Shown piece by piece: positions 51,050 through 62,648 of a stretch of DNA of 64,000 nucleotides. The stretch is from assembly GCA_032622095.1 (NCBI GenBank), contig CP136068.1:8409314-8473313 (forward strand). Reading direction: 5' to 3'. The notes beneath the pieces were generated by a model. It made no database searches. It was given only the letters and a program-made list of their open reading frames with translations, and was not told where the DNA came from. The number at the start of each line of letters is the position of its first letter. The stretch's first letter is position 1. The translations under genes were made by a program, and so were the position numbers. Origin of the DNA: Siphonodentalium dalli (taxonomy: Eukaryota > Mollusca > Scaphopoda > Gadilida > Siphonodentaliidae).

Positions 51050-51386
51050 CTTTTGCAGGAGGAGTAACTCTATCACATCGGCATCATTTGCAGGATGGGT
51101 AACTCTACCATATCGGCATCGTGTGCACGAGGAGTATCTCTACCATATCGACATCTTGTGCAGGAGGGGTAACTCTACTATATCGGCATCTTGTGCAGGA
51201 GGGGTAACTCTATCATATTGGCATATTGTACAGGACGAGTAACTCTATCATATCGACATCTTATACAGGAGGGGTATCTCAATCATATCGACATATTGTG
51301 CAGGAGGGGTAACTATATCATATTGGCATATTGTACAGGAGGAGTAACTCTATAGTATCGGCATCTCCTGCAGGAGGGGTAACTAA
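51050..51386. repeat. Short 35-bp satellite array, about 10 monomers
   Basis: Same monomer and same flanks as the 11.1-kb array at 7971-19066, but only about ten diverged units. The left flank TATGATTTGGTCTTTTGCAG and the right flank AAGGTTATTCGTATGTCACT match copy A, so the two arrays are homologous loci of very different length. Confidence 0.93.
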
Positions 51387-51514
51387 TAAGTGTCAACCGT
51401 GAAGGGAAACAGTTATGTCCTCAACCAAGGTTATTCGTATGTCACTCAGAATATAATGACTACCCAGAATACATGAAGCGCGTCGTTTTGTATGTATTAT
51501 ACAAAACATTTTCC

Positions 51515-51655
51515 CGGGGAGGTTACCACTCCCCCGCCCCATCTCGCGATCTCCCCCTCTCGCTGTTTCGCGGTTCGGATGATGATACGCATCATATATA
51601 CATAAATATATAGCGCCCCCTTTTCAAACTGCCTGCATGGGCCCGCCACTGTGAT
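51515..51655 (-). mobile_element. Possible hAT-like fragment
   Basis: Read on the minus strand the right edge begins CAGTGGCGGGCCCATGCAGG, similar to many hAT terminal repeats. A GC-rich body with CTCCCCCGCCCC follows. The opposite inverted end was not found. The sequence is absent from copy A. Confidence 0.3.
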
Positions 51656-52069
51656 GGTTAGTTGTGGCAATAGAGCTGATGTATTTATATATTACGTCAT
51701 ATGTGATATAAGCGTTACGAATTGGAAGATGGTCGTCCACACATACAACTTACGAAATTGCCCCATTTGGTACTAGTGTTATTAATAACCAGCTTATTTA
51801 CACTACATTGCAATAATTTCTTTGTTTAAATAATATGGTGCCAAAGATTTTGTGTTTATTCGCATAATATTGTTCAAGGGAAACACGGATATGATCTATT
51901 ATTTGTGCATATTTTTTCAAATTATTTATAACTACTGCAACCCAAACATTACAAGAGTTGGCCACCTTACCGATATTCATGATATCAGTAAGATAGATAA
52001 CCGTGATCGATTTTTAAAAGAAACCACAGATAACGCAGCAGCGTTGAGCATTCATTATTTCCATCGGGT

Positions 52070-52235
52070 GCAGGGCGTTTCAGCAGCTGGCTGTTTCGGC
52101 ACCTGGACATTGTGGTTTTTAGACGTTTCGGCACCTTTACGATCCGGCAGGTTTTCAGGACGTTTAGGTACCCGAGTTCTCGGCACTTGGTTGTTTCGGC
52201 CCACGCACTTGTACGATTTAGCACCTCAACGAAAA
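52070..52235. repeat. TTTCGGCACC minisatellite
   Basis: The phrases GTTTCGGCACCTGGAC, GTTTCGGCACCTTTACGA and TTCTCGGCACTTGGTTGTTT recur at irregular ~20-50 bp spacing. It lies in the part of copy B that has no counterpart in copy A. Confidence 0.6.
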
Positions 52236-52282
52236 CTTACGGCAAACGTTTTCCTTTTTTATTTTTGACATTACTTCTTCCG

Positions 52283-52502
52283 CATCAAATCTCGCTGGGG
52301 TTACTTCAATCACAAACTGAACATTTTGCCATGTTAAACAGCGCGTCATTGACATTCGTTCATGAATTGAATCGCTTAATTTTCCAACACCGATTGTTCA
52401 CTGGCTGAGTAACACTGTACATCTTCGCGTTCTTGTGAAAACATATAAACAGATTTACATGATGGTATGGTTGCATACTTCTGAATGGCACTCAACAATT
52501 AA
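52283..52502. repeat. Segmental duplication copy B, right part
   Basis: 52283-52460 matches 19317-19495 at roughly 95 percent identity. 52465-52502 (GTATGGTTGCATACTTCTGA and on) matches 24746-24783, so copy A is probably split here by about 5.2 kb. Confidence 0.8.
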
Positions 52503-52776
52503 CCACCCTCTAGCCGTCAATCATAATGCGTGTTTTATCGACAAATATAAAACTTGAATTATAATCATTTGTAAATATACTTGAGAATTTGTATATGATG
52601 CCTGATCCACGCACCATAGTTAAGCTGCATAATAGTTGCCTACTAATTAGGTAGTCACTTGCCACGACACCTTGTTAGTAAATCGATATGCACCACCAAA
52701 GAGTAGATCTATTGACGTCATTTCCCCGCATCACTTCCAATGTGCTCTTTTTCAAACTATTTGATGGTATATCCTT

Positions 52777-53073
52777 CTACAACGATGTTGACGCCTCCAT
52801 CAAAATATAAATTGAATCAATACGTTTTGTCTGTAGAGTTTGGAGGCATACGTCAAACGCCGTGACGATACTTGAAACATAATTTAGTTCAAGATTAATT
52901 ATTTCGATGCTGTGGCGTACGTTCTGGTCGATGGTGCTTGCTCTTGCAATGTCATTAGCTGCCACTATGTATATCAGTCCGTGCGTTGAAATGGCATCTC
53001 TGCGCCCGGGACTTACTGTCGCCCAGTCACTTTCTTCTATACCGTGTTGCGCAATACATATCGTCGCCTGGTG
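52777..53073 (-). CDS. Candidate terminal exon, unknown protein
   Basis: On the minus strand a good acceptor (TTCTTTTCTTATTACACCAG) precedes an open frame of about 98 codons to TAG. The peptide (ATICIAQHGIEESDWATVSP at the start, EASTSL at the end) has mixed charged and hydrophobic residues, and local GC is higher than in the flanks. I do not recognise a family. A GTAAGT inside the frame near 53013 could be a donor of a shorter exon. The plus strand also has a 71-codon frame with a hydrophobic start (52907-53122), so the coding strand is not settled. Confidence 0.3.
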   Translation of the reverse strand, partial: HQATICIAQHGIEESDWATVSPGRRDAISTHGLIYIVAANDIARASTIDQNVRHSIEIINLELNYVSSIVTAFDVCLQTLQTKRIDSIYILMEASTSL

Positions 53074-53147
53074 TAATAAGAAAAGAAGATGCATGCATCA
53101 GATCCCCCATGAACCGTTTTAAAAGATTGAATCGCGTATATTTGTAA

Positions 53148-53300
53148 AGTATTCAATACTAAGGATTCATAGGGCCATAAGTTTTTTTTCTTTTTTTGGC
53201 ACAAATGTATTTAGCAATTCCAACAGTGTATTTAACCTAGAATACTAATGAGGTTTTTTTTTAAATACAGGGCATATGGATATTATACATTTAGTATATA
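53148..53300. repeat. Dispersed direct repeat, copy 1
   Basis: Matches 54957-55098 in the same orientation (TTCAATACTAAGGAT, then TGGCACAAATGT, then TTTAGCAATTCCAAC, then ATACAGGG). The two copies bracket about 1.65 kb of AT-rich non-coding sequence. Within that, GAAACTGACTCCAAATTTGAA near 54344 has an inverted match near 54737. Confidence 0.8.
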
Positions 53301-54956
53301 TATATATTATCACACAATTAGCCCCTAAATTGGGCCTCATGATTTAGCAAGACACACGCGTATTACCAGCACGCACAGTGACGTAAGAGCTTAGAGCAAT
53401 TATATCGATGGCAACACCGGACTTTATTATTATGTTAAAAGTCCAGTGCATTTGCGGTTTCCCCTCAAACAAATCGCAACACAAGTTTCTCATTGGGAAT
53501 AAGTACATTAACCCAACATAAACAACATAACTAAAAAAATTAAAAAGGAATCAAGAAAGGCGAAATTGATGAATTTGTGAATTTTGTAAAATATATTTGT
53601 ACAAATTTGGTAAAATACTCAATTTATGGCTTTTCAACAATATTTATAAAAAATAGTATTTCACAAGGCCTTCCATTTTGTAAAGTGCGTAGACAATCCT
53701 GAATACAGAACAGAAAACTATTCCCAGATATGTTCAGTATTTATAGAGTTATTTGCCACCAGTTTGGGAGTTTATTTAATTTCAGAGCCGCAATTTCTTA
53801 AAATTAGCTAAAATCCATTTTTTATGGTCTTTTATTTCGAAAACTAAAGAAAAATGAAGGGATTTCTTGTTTTTGATTAATGTCTTCTCTAGATTGTGCA
53901 CAAACAAAAATGATTTCTTTATGTATCTATGATTGAGAAGACAAAAATATTCTTAAACAAAATGTGTCTCTCATTGCATGGATAGCCAAATTTGCCTGTG
54001 ATCGAGAACCGGCATGATGAACTAGCATATTTGAGGTCATACAATTCAATAAATATAAATCCATTTTCCCTGTATTTCTCATAATAACTTAAGTATACGT
54101 GGTTCAACACACTGTGGAGGAATTTCCAAAACATTGTGTAGAAAATCAACTTATGGCCCACTGAATCCTCAGTATATTATTGTTGTTCTAAAAATGCGAT
54201 TATAGGTCGTTTTTGTCCATTTTTAAAGGTTTCTGTATAAATAGTAAAAGCAATGTTCGTTTACCCTAAAACTCTTAGTGTTTAAATAATATCATTACAT
54301 TGGATATGTCAATGAATATCACTGTATTTCAGTCCTGTTTCTGGAAACTGACTCCAAATTTGAATATCGGAAAAATGGGTTAGGGGAAACCACATTGACA
54401 AAATCGCAGAAAACACGGATCTGCATACATAAATCTTTACTATCACCAGCTACTGCAAAAACATTTTCATATAGAGTTTACTGCTTCCTGATATGATGTT
54501 CATATTCGGAGCTACGATCCTTTTTGTTGCCACTCGATGGCGAATTATTATTTCGGGATTGTTCTATATAACATACCCATAAAGTTGTAAATATACCTCC
54601 ACTAAAGTACGAATTTTGTTGTTATGAAACAATAATCTACACACACTGGAATAAAGCAACTTTTGTCTGCAATGACTAGAATATGGTGACAAGATTATAG
54701 CATTTTGTGATCACAATTATCCCATTATCAACTTTCAAATTTGGAGTCAGTTTCTTTAAAAATAATGTGAAATCCAGTAACTGTTGATTGGCTTAATCAA
54801 TGTAATCCTATTTTTTCCAACATAAGTGTTTTAGGAGGAACGTTCAAATTATTATACACATTAAACGCTAATGGTGTTCATTGTTGTTTACTATTTGTGC
54901 ACAAAAAATACCTTTTAAAATTGACAAAAACAGTCTAACATGGCATTTAAAAAAAA

Positions 54957-55098
54957 AATATTCAATACTAAGGATGCATAGGTCCATAAGTTTTTTTTGT
55001 TTTTTGGCACAAATGTGTTTAGCAATTCCAACACAGTGTATTTAACCCTAGTATACTTAAGATGTTTTTTTAGAAATACAGGGAATATGGATATTGTC
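54957..55098. repeat. Dispersed direct repeat, copy 2
   Basis: Partner of 53148-53300, with about 85-90 percent identity by eye. It is directly followed by another dispersed repeat at 55098. Confidence 0.8.
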
Positions 55099-55268
55099 CG
55101 ATAGTACATCATATAGATAAGATAGTATATATATAGACAGAGTTTGTTGTGTGATATTCCATTCCCGTATTGTATTGATAGGGATAATTATGTATGGTTA
55201 AACACTGTGTACAGGAGAGGCATACGAAAAGATAAATACGAGCTTACACACCAAAGTAATAGCAACCA
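55098..55268. repeat. Dispersed repeat shared with 62476-62648
   Basis: It begins GTCCGATAGTACATCA and ends near TTACACACCAAAGTAATA, with the same order and orientation at 62476-62648 and few differences. Non-coding. Confidence 0.88.
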
Positions 55269-55279
55269 CCAAGGGTGCT

Positions 55280-55490
55280 TTTTACCTAAATGCAAGTGAA
55301 TTATGACGTCATATAATTTTTCTATATTTATATACCATGAGAGAAAAAAACACCGGGTATGTTTATTTGTGAATTTCACGTGTGACTTCCGGGCGGTCAC
55401 TGCGCAGAATACAGCAGAAACTACAAAGTTCTCCGATATAACAGGAATATTCGGGCAGCAACAACTTGGTGGTTGCTTTAATTCATTCAT
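55280..55490. repeat. Dispersed repeat shared with 59218-59420
   Basis: ATTATGACGTCATATAATTT, then CACGTGTGACTTCCGGGCGG, then TCACTGCGCAGAAT, match 59218-59420. It contains a TGACGTCA (CRE-type) palindrome in both copies, which could be the reason for retention or just part of the repeat. Confidence 0.85.
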
Positions 55491-55684
55491 TTCGACTGTT
55501 TCAGTGTTCTAAGCTATTAAAACTTTGTGGGATAATTTGGAATGTGTTTAAGAAGGATTGTTTTGATATATAATTATTGGATTTACCTTCCAAAAAGGTG
55601 AGTTTGACGCCTGCAAATCTTGTCATGATGATGAATATTAATCAGCACTTGTATGCAAGTACAGTGATGGCCGAATAAGCGTGT

Positions 55685-56059
55685 TTGATGCAAAAGTTAC
55701 AAAGATTTCTCCACTCGATTCTCTTAAAATGCACTCTAATCGGTCAGATTCTTCTGATAATTCTATCTAACTGCATCTTAGCTATTATTCTGATCAGTTT
55801 TCCCCGTCGAGAAAGCGATATTTTGACCAACGCGACACTTGAGAAAATGATTGTTTACATTTTCAGCGCTGAGACCACGCTGGATTTTTATCATCAACAA
55901 AATCAATTTCTTCCATCTAAAACATACTTACGTGCTGGACTCTATCATTTAAAGAATATGAAATTATACCACGCAGACGCACCAAGTCTCAGCTTAAACT
56001 TTTTTAAAAATCACAGTTTTATCGACATAAATCGATTTGAATGGCAAATCCCATGTTAA
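55685..56059 (+). CDS. Unrecognised 124-codon open frame
   Basis: A single open frame starts MMQKLQRFLHSILLKCTLIG. A hydrophobic stretch at residues about 17-39 could span a membrane or act as a signal anchor, and the polar rest ends EWQIPC. I do not recognise a family. There is no splice or polyadenylation support, and a frame of this length can arise by chance in AT-rich DNA. Listed only as a low-confidence candidate. Confidence 0.15.
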   Translation: MMQKLQRFLHSILLKCTLIGQILLIILSNCILAIILISFPRRESDILTNATLEKMIVYIFSAETTLDFYHQQNQFLPSKTYLRAGLYHLKNMKLYHADAPSLSLNFFKNHSFIDINRFEWQIPC

Positions 56060-56389
56060 ATAAATTTGTAGGGCTGTCCGAGTGTTTTCTGAGCTGCTCC
56101 ATATTGGGCACCAGAGTCCATATTTGACCGGTTCTACCTGATAATTGTGCGACAGTACAGTCGCGTTACTTTATAGGTCAACATTGGTCATTATCACCCG
56201 ACAAATTTATTTCGGTCTATCCTATCAACCCCTATTTCCCCCACATAGCCTGACTAAGTGTCAACATTGGTCTGTATCGCTCTATTAGGGTGATAGGAAG
56301 ACAGTCAGCCATGACTATATCACCCCTAGCAATATACATGTATAGTCTATTAATATTATATTTATTTGTAATTGTACTTTCCATGTGTG

Positions 56390-56428
56390 TATATTGTAAA
56401 TAAAATTATCCTATCCTATCCTATCCTC
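56390..56428 (+). mobile_element. Possible retrotransposon 3' tail with (CCTAT)n
   Basis: TGTAAATAAAATTATCCTAT runs into four CCTAT units. An AATAAA followed by a short simple repeat is typical of LINE 3' ends. The body upstream is unidentified. Confidence 0.4.
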
Positions 56429-56799
56429 TACTAATTTATATTGTTTCATCGGTATGAATCCCATATCCAATTATCCACACATAACAACCCAACCTCTAAT
56501 CCCAGTCCAATTTTTTTTTTCATCGCTATAAAATCACGTTACGTACATATTTTATCACGTGATACTTATACTTATGTCTATGGTATTACTATAGTATACC
56601 GTATATGTATATCAATTGCTATTCCTTTCTATATAATTCCGGTGCTATCTATAGAGATAGAGATAATTTGAGACCCCCCCCCATTTTATATCATTTCAGC
56701 TACAGTATAGTCACGATGCATTACATGGCAACATTGATCGCTATCGCTCTACTAATTTATGTCAGTTCATTGGTATGAACCCCCTTTTCTCCATATAAC

Positions 56800-58519
56800 T
56801 AGGGCCCGACGAATCGGCAAATTCAACATCGAATCGAATCTCGAATCGAACCATGGTTATGATTCGAAATCGAATCGAATCTCGAATCGAATCTATTGCC
56901 AACACTCGTGGCAGATTTGCGGTATATATTCCCAGATTCCGAAATATACCATATCCGTATTTAAGTATGCTTCAAAAGCGTCGGTATTGACGGAAGGTAA
57001 ATATTATAATTAAATGTCAATATTATAATGTTATAAAATACATGTCTATTTTGTGTGTTTATCGCCAAAAACTCCCTAAAAGAAACCATTTGTAGACATG
57101 CAGATTGCGGAAATAAGTGTTAATTGTAGGAATATCGCAAGCAATCCACCATCTTGGATAGCTTGGTAAATCCTGTGTCTATAGTCTATATCTTATATCA
57201 TTATTATGATGTGAATTCTATGTTTCCTGAATCTGAATTTCATTTAAGAATAAAAACAACAATGATTAAATGACACAAATTATTTGTATTCAGAATAATA
57301 TGAACGTTTATAATTAATTAAACTGTTACTGAGTGTCTGTTGCCCACCGTCATATATATCCACTCATTTGGAATGAGATTATTATTAATATCCTCGATGG
57401 GTGGTGGTGTATCTATCGGATGGGGAATGTTGCCCGAGGGGAAAGATATTTGAGCCAGACACGAGATTTGCCGAGTGTCTCGGACAAAAATATTGTCCCG
57501 AGTGTGAGATTTTACCATCCCATGCACACCAGTCACTCATGCACCAAGGATGATGTTTCTGCCCCCAAATCGCTCATGTCACCATTCTAACATTATCAAA
57601 ATGTTTGTGACAAAAACTAATAATTAGCAAAAACTTGGTCAAAAGTACAAATTTGGTATGTAACAAAGGTAAATATTTGAAAACAAACTAACTGATACAG
57701 CGTATAGAGATAATAAATAATTGAGTCCGTCAGAACATTTAGATATTCGGATTCAAGGCAAAGATTCAAGTCCGCTCGTTAAATTCGAGCGAACAAATAT
57801 TTAATGAGAAATTTATGTTGCTATGACAACCTACACATTTCAATTATCGAGTTGCATTTATGTTATACATTTGCAATACAATACAATTAATGTTAATGTA
57901 TATGATGGACACATGCATTTTGCAGAAACGCCGAACTATATATACATTGCGTATATCGACAGCAATCGTTTGATTTGGTTATAGGTAACGCGTAGAATTG
58001 GGTCAAATCAGATGTATATATTTCCAGATGAAGTTGTTTTGTGTGGAATACCCAGTTAGACATGCAATTAACAAGCTGAAACTTATTACATGTACATTCA
58101 TTTAATGTTCGTCACACATTTCAGTTCGATTACATTTTAACATTTTATTTGAAAAATGACACCTTTGATGTGTGCTTTCGTCAATCGAGTATGCAAATAT
58201 GACAAGTCACGTGTCTCATGTGAGAATTACCACGTGCTCATCCGAGGTAGGATATTCCACTTAGCTATCTCACATGACTTCATATAGGCGCGCTGGATTA
58301 GTGGGGGAGAAAGAACGATCTATTTGGCAACTTACCCTACACGTTGGACACGGCGGTTGCGGATTATTGTTAACTATTTGGGAAAAATGCGGGCGATAAA
58401 GGACTTTTTTTTATACAACGATTCGAAATATCCCGAATAACACGACCGCTTTCGAATCGAATCGAATCGGGTAGCAAGATTCGAAATCGAATCGAATCTC
58501 GAAGCTTCGTCGGGCCCTA
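56800..58519. mobile_element. 1.72-kb non-autonomous hAT-like transposon
   Basis: The terminal inverted repeat is TAGGGCCCGACGAA. It is flanked by a perfect 8-bp direct repeat CATATAAC (56792-56799 and 58520-58527), the hallmark length of hAT superfamily insertions. Subterminal ATCGAATCGAATC-type repeats lie at both ends (about 56829-56892 and 58440-58500). The interior has no transposase; the frames around 57318-57590 lie on both strands in a local GGGGAATGTTGCCCG-type patch and look spurious. Confidence 0.85.
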
Positions 58520-59054
58520 CATATAACCCACCCGACATCTAATCCCGGCCCAAATTATTATTTTCTTTTCATCGGTATAGTTATGTTACATACATATTTT
58601 TATCATTTGATTCTAATTTGAATTGTACCACTATAGAATTCCATAAATGACTATTCTGGCACTATATAGAGATAACTAAGATTCTGACACCCCCTAATTT
58701 ATAGCCTTGTTGCAACAGTAGAGTTGAGATGCATAATATGTCAACATTGGTCGTTATCGCTCTACAAATTTATATCGGTTCAACCCTTAGTTCCCTGTAT
58801 CGCCCATCCCTCCCTCAATTTATTTTTTCATTTGTATTATAGTCTTGTTACGTAAATATTTTATCTCTTGTAACTTTTGCTTCAACATGCCGAGTTGCGC
58901 TGCAGACGATACAAAACTGACAACATTTCGAATGTAAGCAGGCTTCAAACTCATCTTATTCAAGAAAAACGCTGGCTACATAAGAGATGTGTGTATAAGG
59001 TGTACTCGCATTTGTTGAGTTAAAATCCAAAGGTCCCAAGTCAAGGTCCAAAAT

Positions 59055-59215
59055 CCCAACACTGATGTGAGGTTTAATGATAACTCCATCTACATAACCT
59101 AACCAATATAAGGATGTGAGGTTAAATGATAACTCCATCCACATAACCATAAAGATGTGAGGTTTAATGATAACTCCATCTACATAACCAATATAAGGGT
59201 GTGAGGTTTAATGAA
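59055..59215. repeat. ~45-bp tandem repeat, about four units
   Basis: GATGTGAGGTTTAATGATAA, then CTCCATCTACATAACC, recurs with a period of about 45-55 bp. One unit has GGTTAAATG, and the last one runs into the dispersed repeat at 59218. Confidence 0.85.
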
Positions 59216-59217
59216 TA

Positions 59218-59420
59218 CCCAAATGCAGGTGAATTTTGACGTCATATAATTTTTCTATATTTCTGTACATGAAGGAAAACACCGGGCACGTTTTTTGGTG
59301 GAATTCGCACGTGACTTCCGGTCGGTCACTGCGCAGAATCCAGCAGAAACCACAGGGTGATCCGATATAACAGAAGAATATTCAGACAACTACAACAACT
59401 GATCAAATTCATTCCCAGAG
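59218..59420. repeat. Dispersed repeat, partner of 55280-55490
   Basis: Same order of motifs as at 55280-55490, including TGACGTCA near 59238 and GTCACTGCGCAGAATC. Identity is about 85 percent by eye. Confidence 0.85.
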
Positions 59421-59514
59421 TACATATTCATTATTAGGTCAACTTACTTTATAAGTTTGAGCTATTGCCATGGGTTGGCGTCCGTCGTCCATGTGTGCGT
59501 GTGTGTGTCCGTCA

Positions 59515-61030
59515 ACAAAATCCTTTGGCGCGGGCTACATATCGTACCTTTGGTCTGATCTTTATGAAAATCATGAATGTTGACATTGACATGTAGGTGG
59601 GAACGGGTCATCTTGGGGTCATTGGCCAAAAAACATGGCCGCCGACGGCCATCTTGGATTTCAAAATTAAATCGATTGGCGCGGTCTACAGGTCGTACTG
59701 TTTGTCTGATCATCATGATGTGTCATGGATGTTAATAATGACATGTAGATGGAACGAGTCATTTTTGGGGTCGTTCGGCCAAAAACATGGCCACCAGCAG
59801 CCATCTTTGATTTTACTCTTTGCATGACTAAATCATTTGGCCAAGTCTACAGGTCGTAGCTTTGGTAGGATCTTCATGAAATTTGTCATGGATTTTAACA
59901 ATGACATGTAGATGGGAACGAGTCCTTTTGGGGTTATTCGGCCAAAAAACATGGGCGCCAGCAGCCATCTTGGATTTTACTCTTTGCATGACTAAATCCT
60001 TTGGCACAGGCTACAGGTCGTACCTTTGTTCAGATCATTATGAAATTTGTCATGAATGTTCACATTGACATGCATATGGGAACGAGTCGTTTTGGGGTCA
60101 TTCGGCCAAAAAACATGGCTGCTGGCAGCCATCTTGTATTTCAAAATTAAATCTATTGGCGCGGTCTACAGGCCATACTGTTCGTCTGATTATCATGAAA
60201 TTTGTCATGGATGTTAATAATGACATGCAGATGGGAACGCATCATTTTGGGGTAGCTTTGGTCGGATCTTCATGAAATTTGTCAATGATGTCAGCAATGG
60301 CATGTAGATGGGAACGAGTTGTTTTGTGGTCATTCGGCCCAAATACATGGCCGCCAGCAGCCATCTTGGATTTTACTCTTTGCTTGACTAAATCCTTCGG
60401 CAAAGGCTCTAGGTCGTACCTTTGGTAAGATCATTATGATATTTGTCATGGCTATTGACATATAGATGGGAACGAGTTATTTTGGAGTCGTTTGACCAAA
60501 AACATGGCCGCCGGCGGTCATCTTGGATTGCAAAATTCAATCCATTAGCACGGGCTACAGGTCGTATCTTTTGTCGGATCATCATTACATTTGTCATGGA
60601 TGTTAAAATTGACATGTAGATGGGAAACGAGTAATTTTGGGGTCGTTCGACCAATAAACATGGCCGCCAGCAGCCATCTTGGATTTTACTCTTTGCATGA
60701 GTAAATCCTTTGGCAAGGGCTACAAGTCGTATCGTTGTTCCGATCATCGTGAGCTTTGTCATGGATGTTAACAATTACATGTAGATGAGAAACGATTCAT
60801 TTTGGGGTCATTCAACCAAAACACCTGACCGCCAGCAGCCATCTTGTATTTTACTCTTTACACGACTAAATCCTTTGACTCAGGCTACAGGTCGTAAATT
60901 TTTTCGGATCATAATGGAATTTGTGATGTATGTTAACAATGACATGTAAATGGGAAGGAGTCTATTTTGGGTCATTTGGCAAAAAAACATGGCTGTCGCG
61001 GCCATCTTGGATTTTAATCTTTGCATAACT
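59515..61030. repeat. ~160-bp tandem array, about nine units
   Basis: Each unit holds GGCTACAGGTCGTA, TCATGAAATTTGTCATGGAT, GACATGTAGATGGGAACGAG, TTTTGGGGTCATTCGGCC and ATGGCCGCC-CAGCAGCCATCTTGG. Unit marks (ATGGCCGCC or equivalent) occur near 59634, 59786, 59951, 60113, 60346, 60503, 60658, 60820 and 60985. One interval is longer, and the junction near 60240-60255 looks recombined. Open frames up to 121 codons (60409-60774, minus) are repeat shadows. Confidence 0.9.
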
Positions 61031-62094
61031 ACGCCTTTGAACTTTCCACATTCCTAATCGCTCCATTGACTGTAACACATGAAATTATTCCCTTTCCAAG
61101 TTGAGCTACAGTGTCATTGACACTTTCATAATTACATTTCAGTCAATTCACATTTTCAGCTGCATATACATGTAAACCAATTTCATCATTGTTTTCTTCA
61201 TTAAAGGAAATTGCAAATTCATCGTTGATTCCATCATCTCAACATTTCATTAAAGTGAGATTTTATGTACACACACATCGATTCATTCAGGCAACATTTT
61301 TCCATTTCTACACCGCTCATTGCATTGATGGTCTTCAATGAGGATAATCTATAATTCTACATGTATATCATCGTTAACTATTAAATTGACATTTACTTTC
61401 GATCCAATCAATATTTCATTAAAATGACGCTTCATATTCATTACACTTCATTCAATAATATCCGTTTCTGCATTGCTTATTGCATTGCCTGCCTTCAGCT
61501 AAGGTAATATATGTCCGACTCAAATAGTATATACATGTACATACAGTACCTACTACTGCATTCATGAAAACCTAATCCATTAAAAATTTAAACCTGTACC
61601 GGTACTTGTGGTAATGTGATTGCAGACATCGAGGACCTGTTGGCCTGGTCTATTTCGCTGTGGGGTGATGGTTCACTTCGATCCTCAAGCTACTTATGCC
61701 ATTTAATGGCATAATTTTGTTCTGACGTGCAGGGGTATATAGGCTTGAGACCCCACCACAGTTCACTTCACACCAGGTTCTCAGCTATTATTGTCTGATG
61801 TTCGAACTTTAGTCATATGTTTGAATTGATCATAACCATGATTTTAACGCTGGGTTTGAATAGTTCACTAGATGGGCAATGTCAGGTACTACGGTAGTAA
61901 CCCGGCTATATGTGACTATATACGATTACGAATATATCAATCCAAATTCTAACATGGTATTCTAGTGTGATGACACAGACATTTCTCCGAGTTGTGTAGC
62001 ACATGTAGTACCCTGTACAGAACATCCTATAATTATTGTAAAATTGAACTTAATGATCAACTTGGTGGTTGCTCCATTACGATCATATTAAGAA
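61031..62094. other. Gene-free stretch, possible promoter-like patch
   Basis: Most is AT-rich and featureless. Near 61733 GGGGTATATAGGCTTGAG resembles a TATA box followed by CACAGTTCACTTC, but no downstream frame supports a gene. Confidence 0.35.
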
Positions 62095-62320
62095 CATACC
62101 TTAATTGTCGATGACTGGTTGCATTCATTGTACAACACAGGTATGAGTAGAGAATAGAATGCTCCAGTAACAAGTGTGTGACATACGCTATAGTAAACGT
62201 ATAGATAACATGTCTATCATAGTACCTCATACCCTATATGGACACATGATACCTCGATACTGAGAATAACTATACGTTCTTGATAGCCAGGACTTCACTT
62301 CACACCCGACTCTCCTACCA
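62095..62320. repeat. Direct repeat copy 1 (partner 62643-62870)
   Basis: CATACCTTAATT, GGTTGCATTCATTGTACAAC, AGTAGAGAATAGAATGCTCC and ACTATACGTTCTT occur in the same order at 62643-62870. Identity is about 90 percent. Confidence 0.9.
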
Positions 62321-62475
62321 TCAATACCTTTTCATAACCTGTTTACACAGTGCTTTCCGGCAGAGAAGTATACCAATATAAAGTTATCAAAACTTATGGA
62401 CTTCTATCTTATGTACACTCAGATTTACCAAATTTTAAATTTACAATACTTGCAAATTGTTGGGCAAGGGGAGTT

Positions 62476-62648
62476 TGTCCGATAGTACATCAGATAGATA
62501 AGATAGTATATATATATATAGTTTGTTGTGTGATATTCCATTCCCCGTATGTATTGATAGGGTTAATTATGTAACGGTTAAGCACTGTGTACAGGAGAGG
62601 CATTTGAAAAGATAAATAAGATCTTACACACCAAAGTAATAAGAACAT
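62476..62648. repeat. Dispersed repeat, partner of 55098-55268
   Basis: Same sequence as at 55098-55268. It lies between the two copies of the 62095/62643 repeat and may have been inserted there after, or together with, the duplication. Confidence 0.88.

Larger units (their letters stand above)
49663..51517. repeat. Segmental duplication copy B, left part
   Basis: Homologous to 2790-19165 minus the inserts there. It preserves the empty sites for the 620-bp CCGTC-rich element (at about 49738) and the M-S-M-S-M element (at about 51026). It contains the 53-bp tandem (50697-50905) and the short satellite (51050-51386). Confidence 0.88.
56158..58800. repeat. ~280-bp tandem units interrupted by a transposon
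   Basis: The phrase GTCAACATTGGTC (or GCAACATTGATC), then TATCGCTCTAC, AATTTATAT and GGTATGAACCCC recurs near 56176, 56430 (partial), 56729 and 58737. The third unit is split by the element at 56800-58519 and resumes afterwards with ACCCACCCGACATCTAATCC, matching AACCCAACCTCTAATCCC near 56486. Non-coding. Confidence 0.7.

Noticed and set aside
53148-55098. LTR retrotransposon between the direct repeats
   Set aside because: The repeats are about 150 bp without TG/CA ends, no target duplication was found, and the interior has no gag or pol.
60409-60774. 121-codon frame on the minus strand
   Set aside because: It runs through two to three units of the ~160-bp tandem array and mirrors the repeat period.
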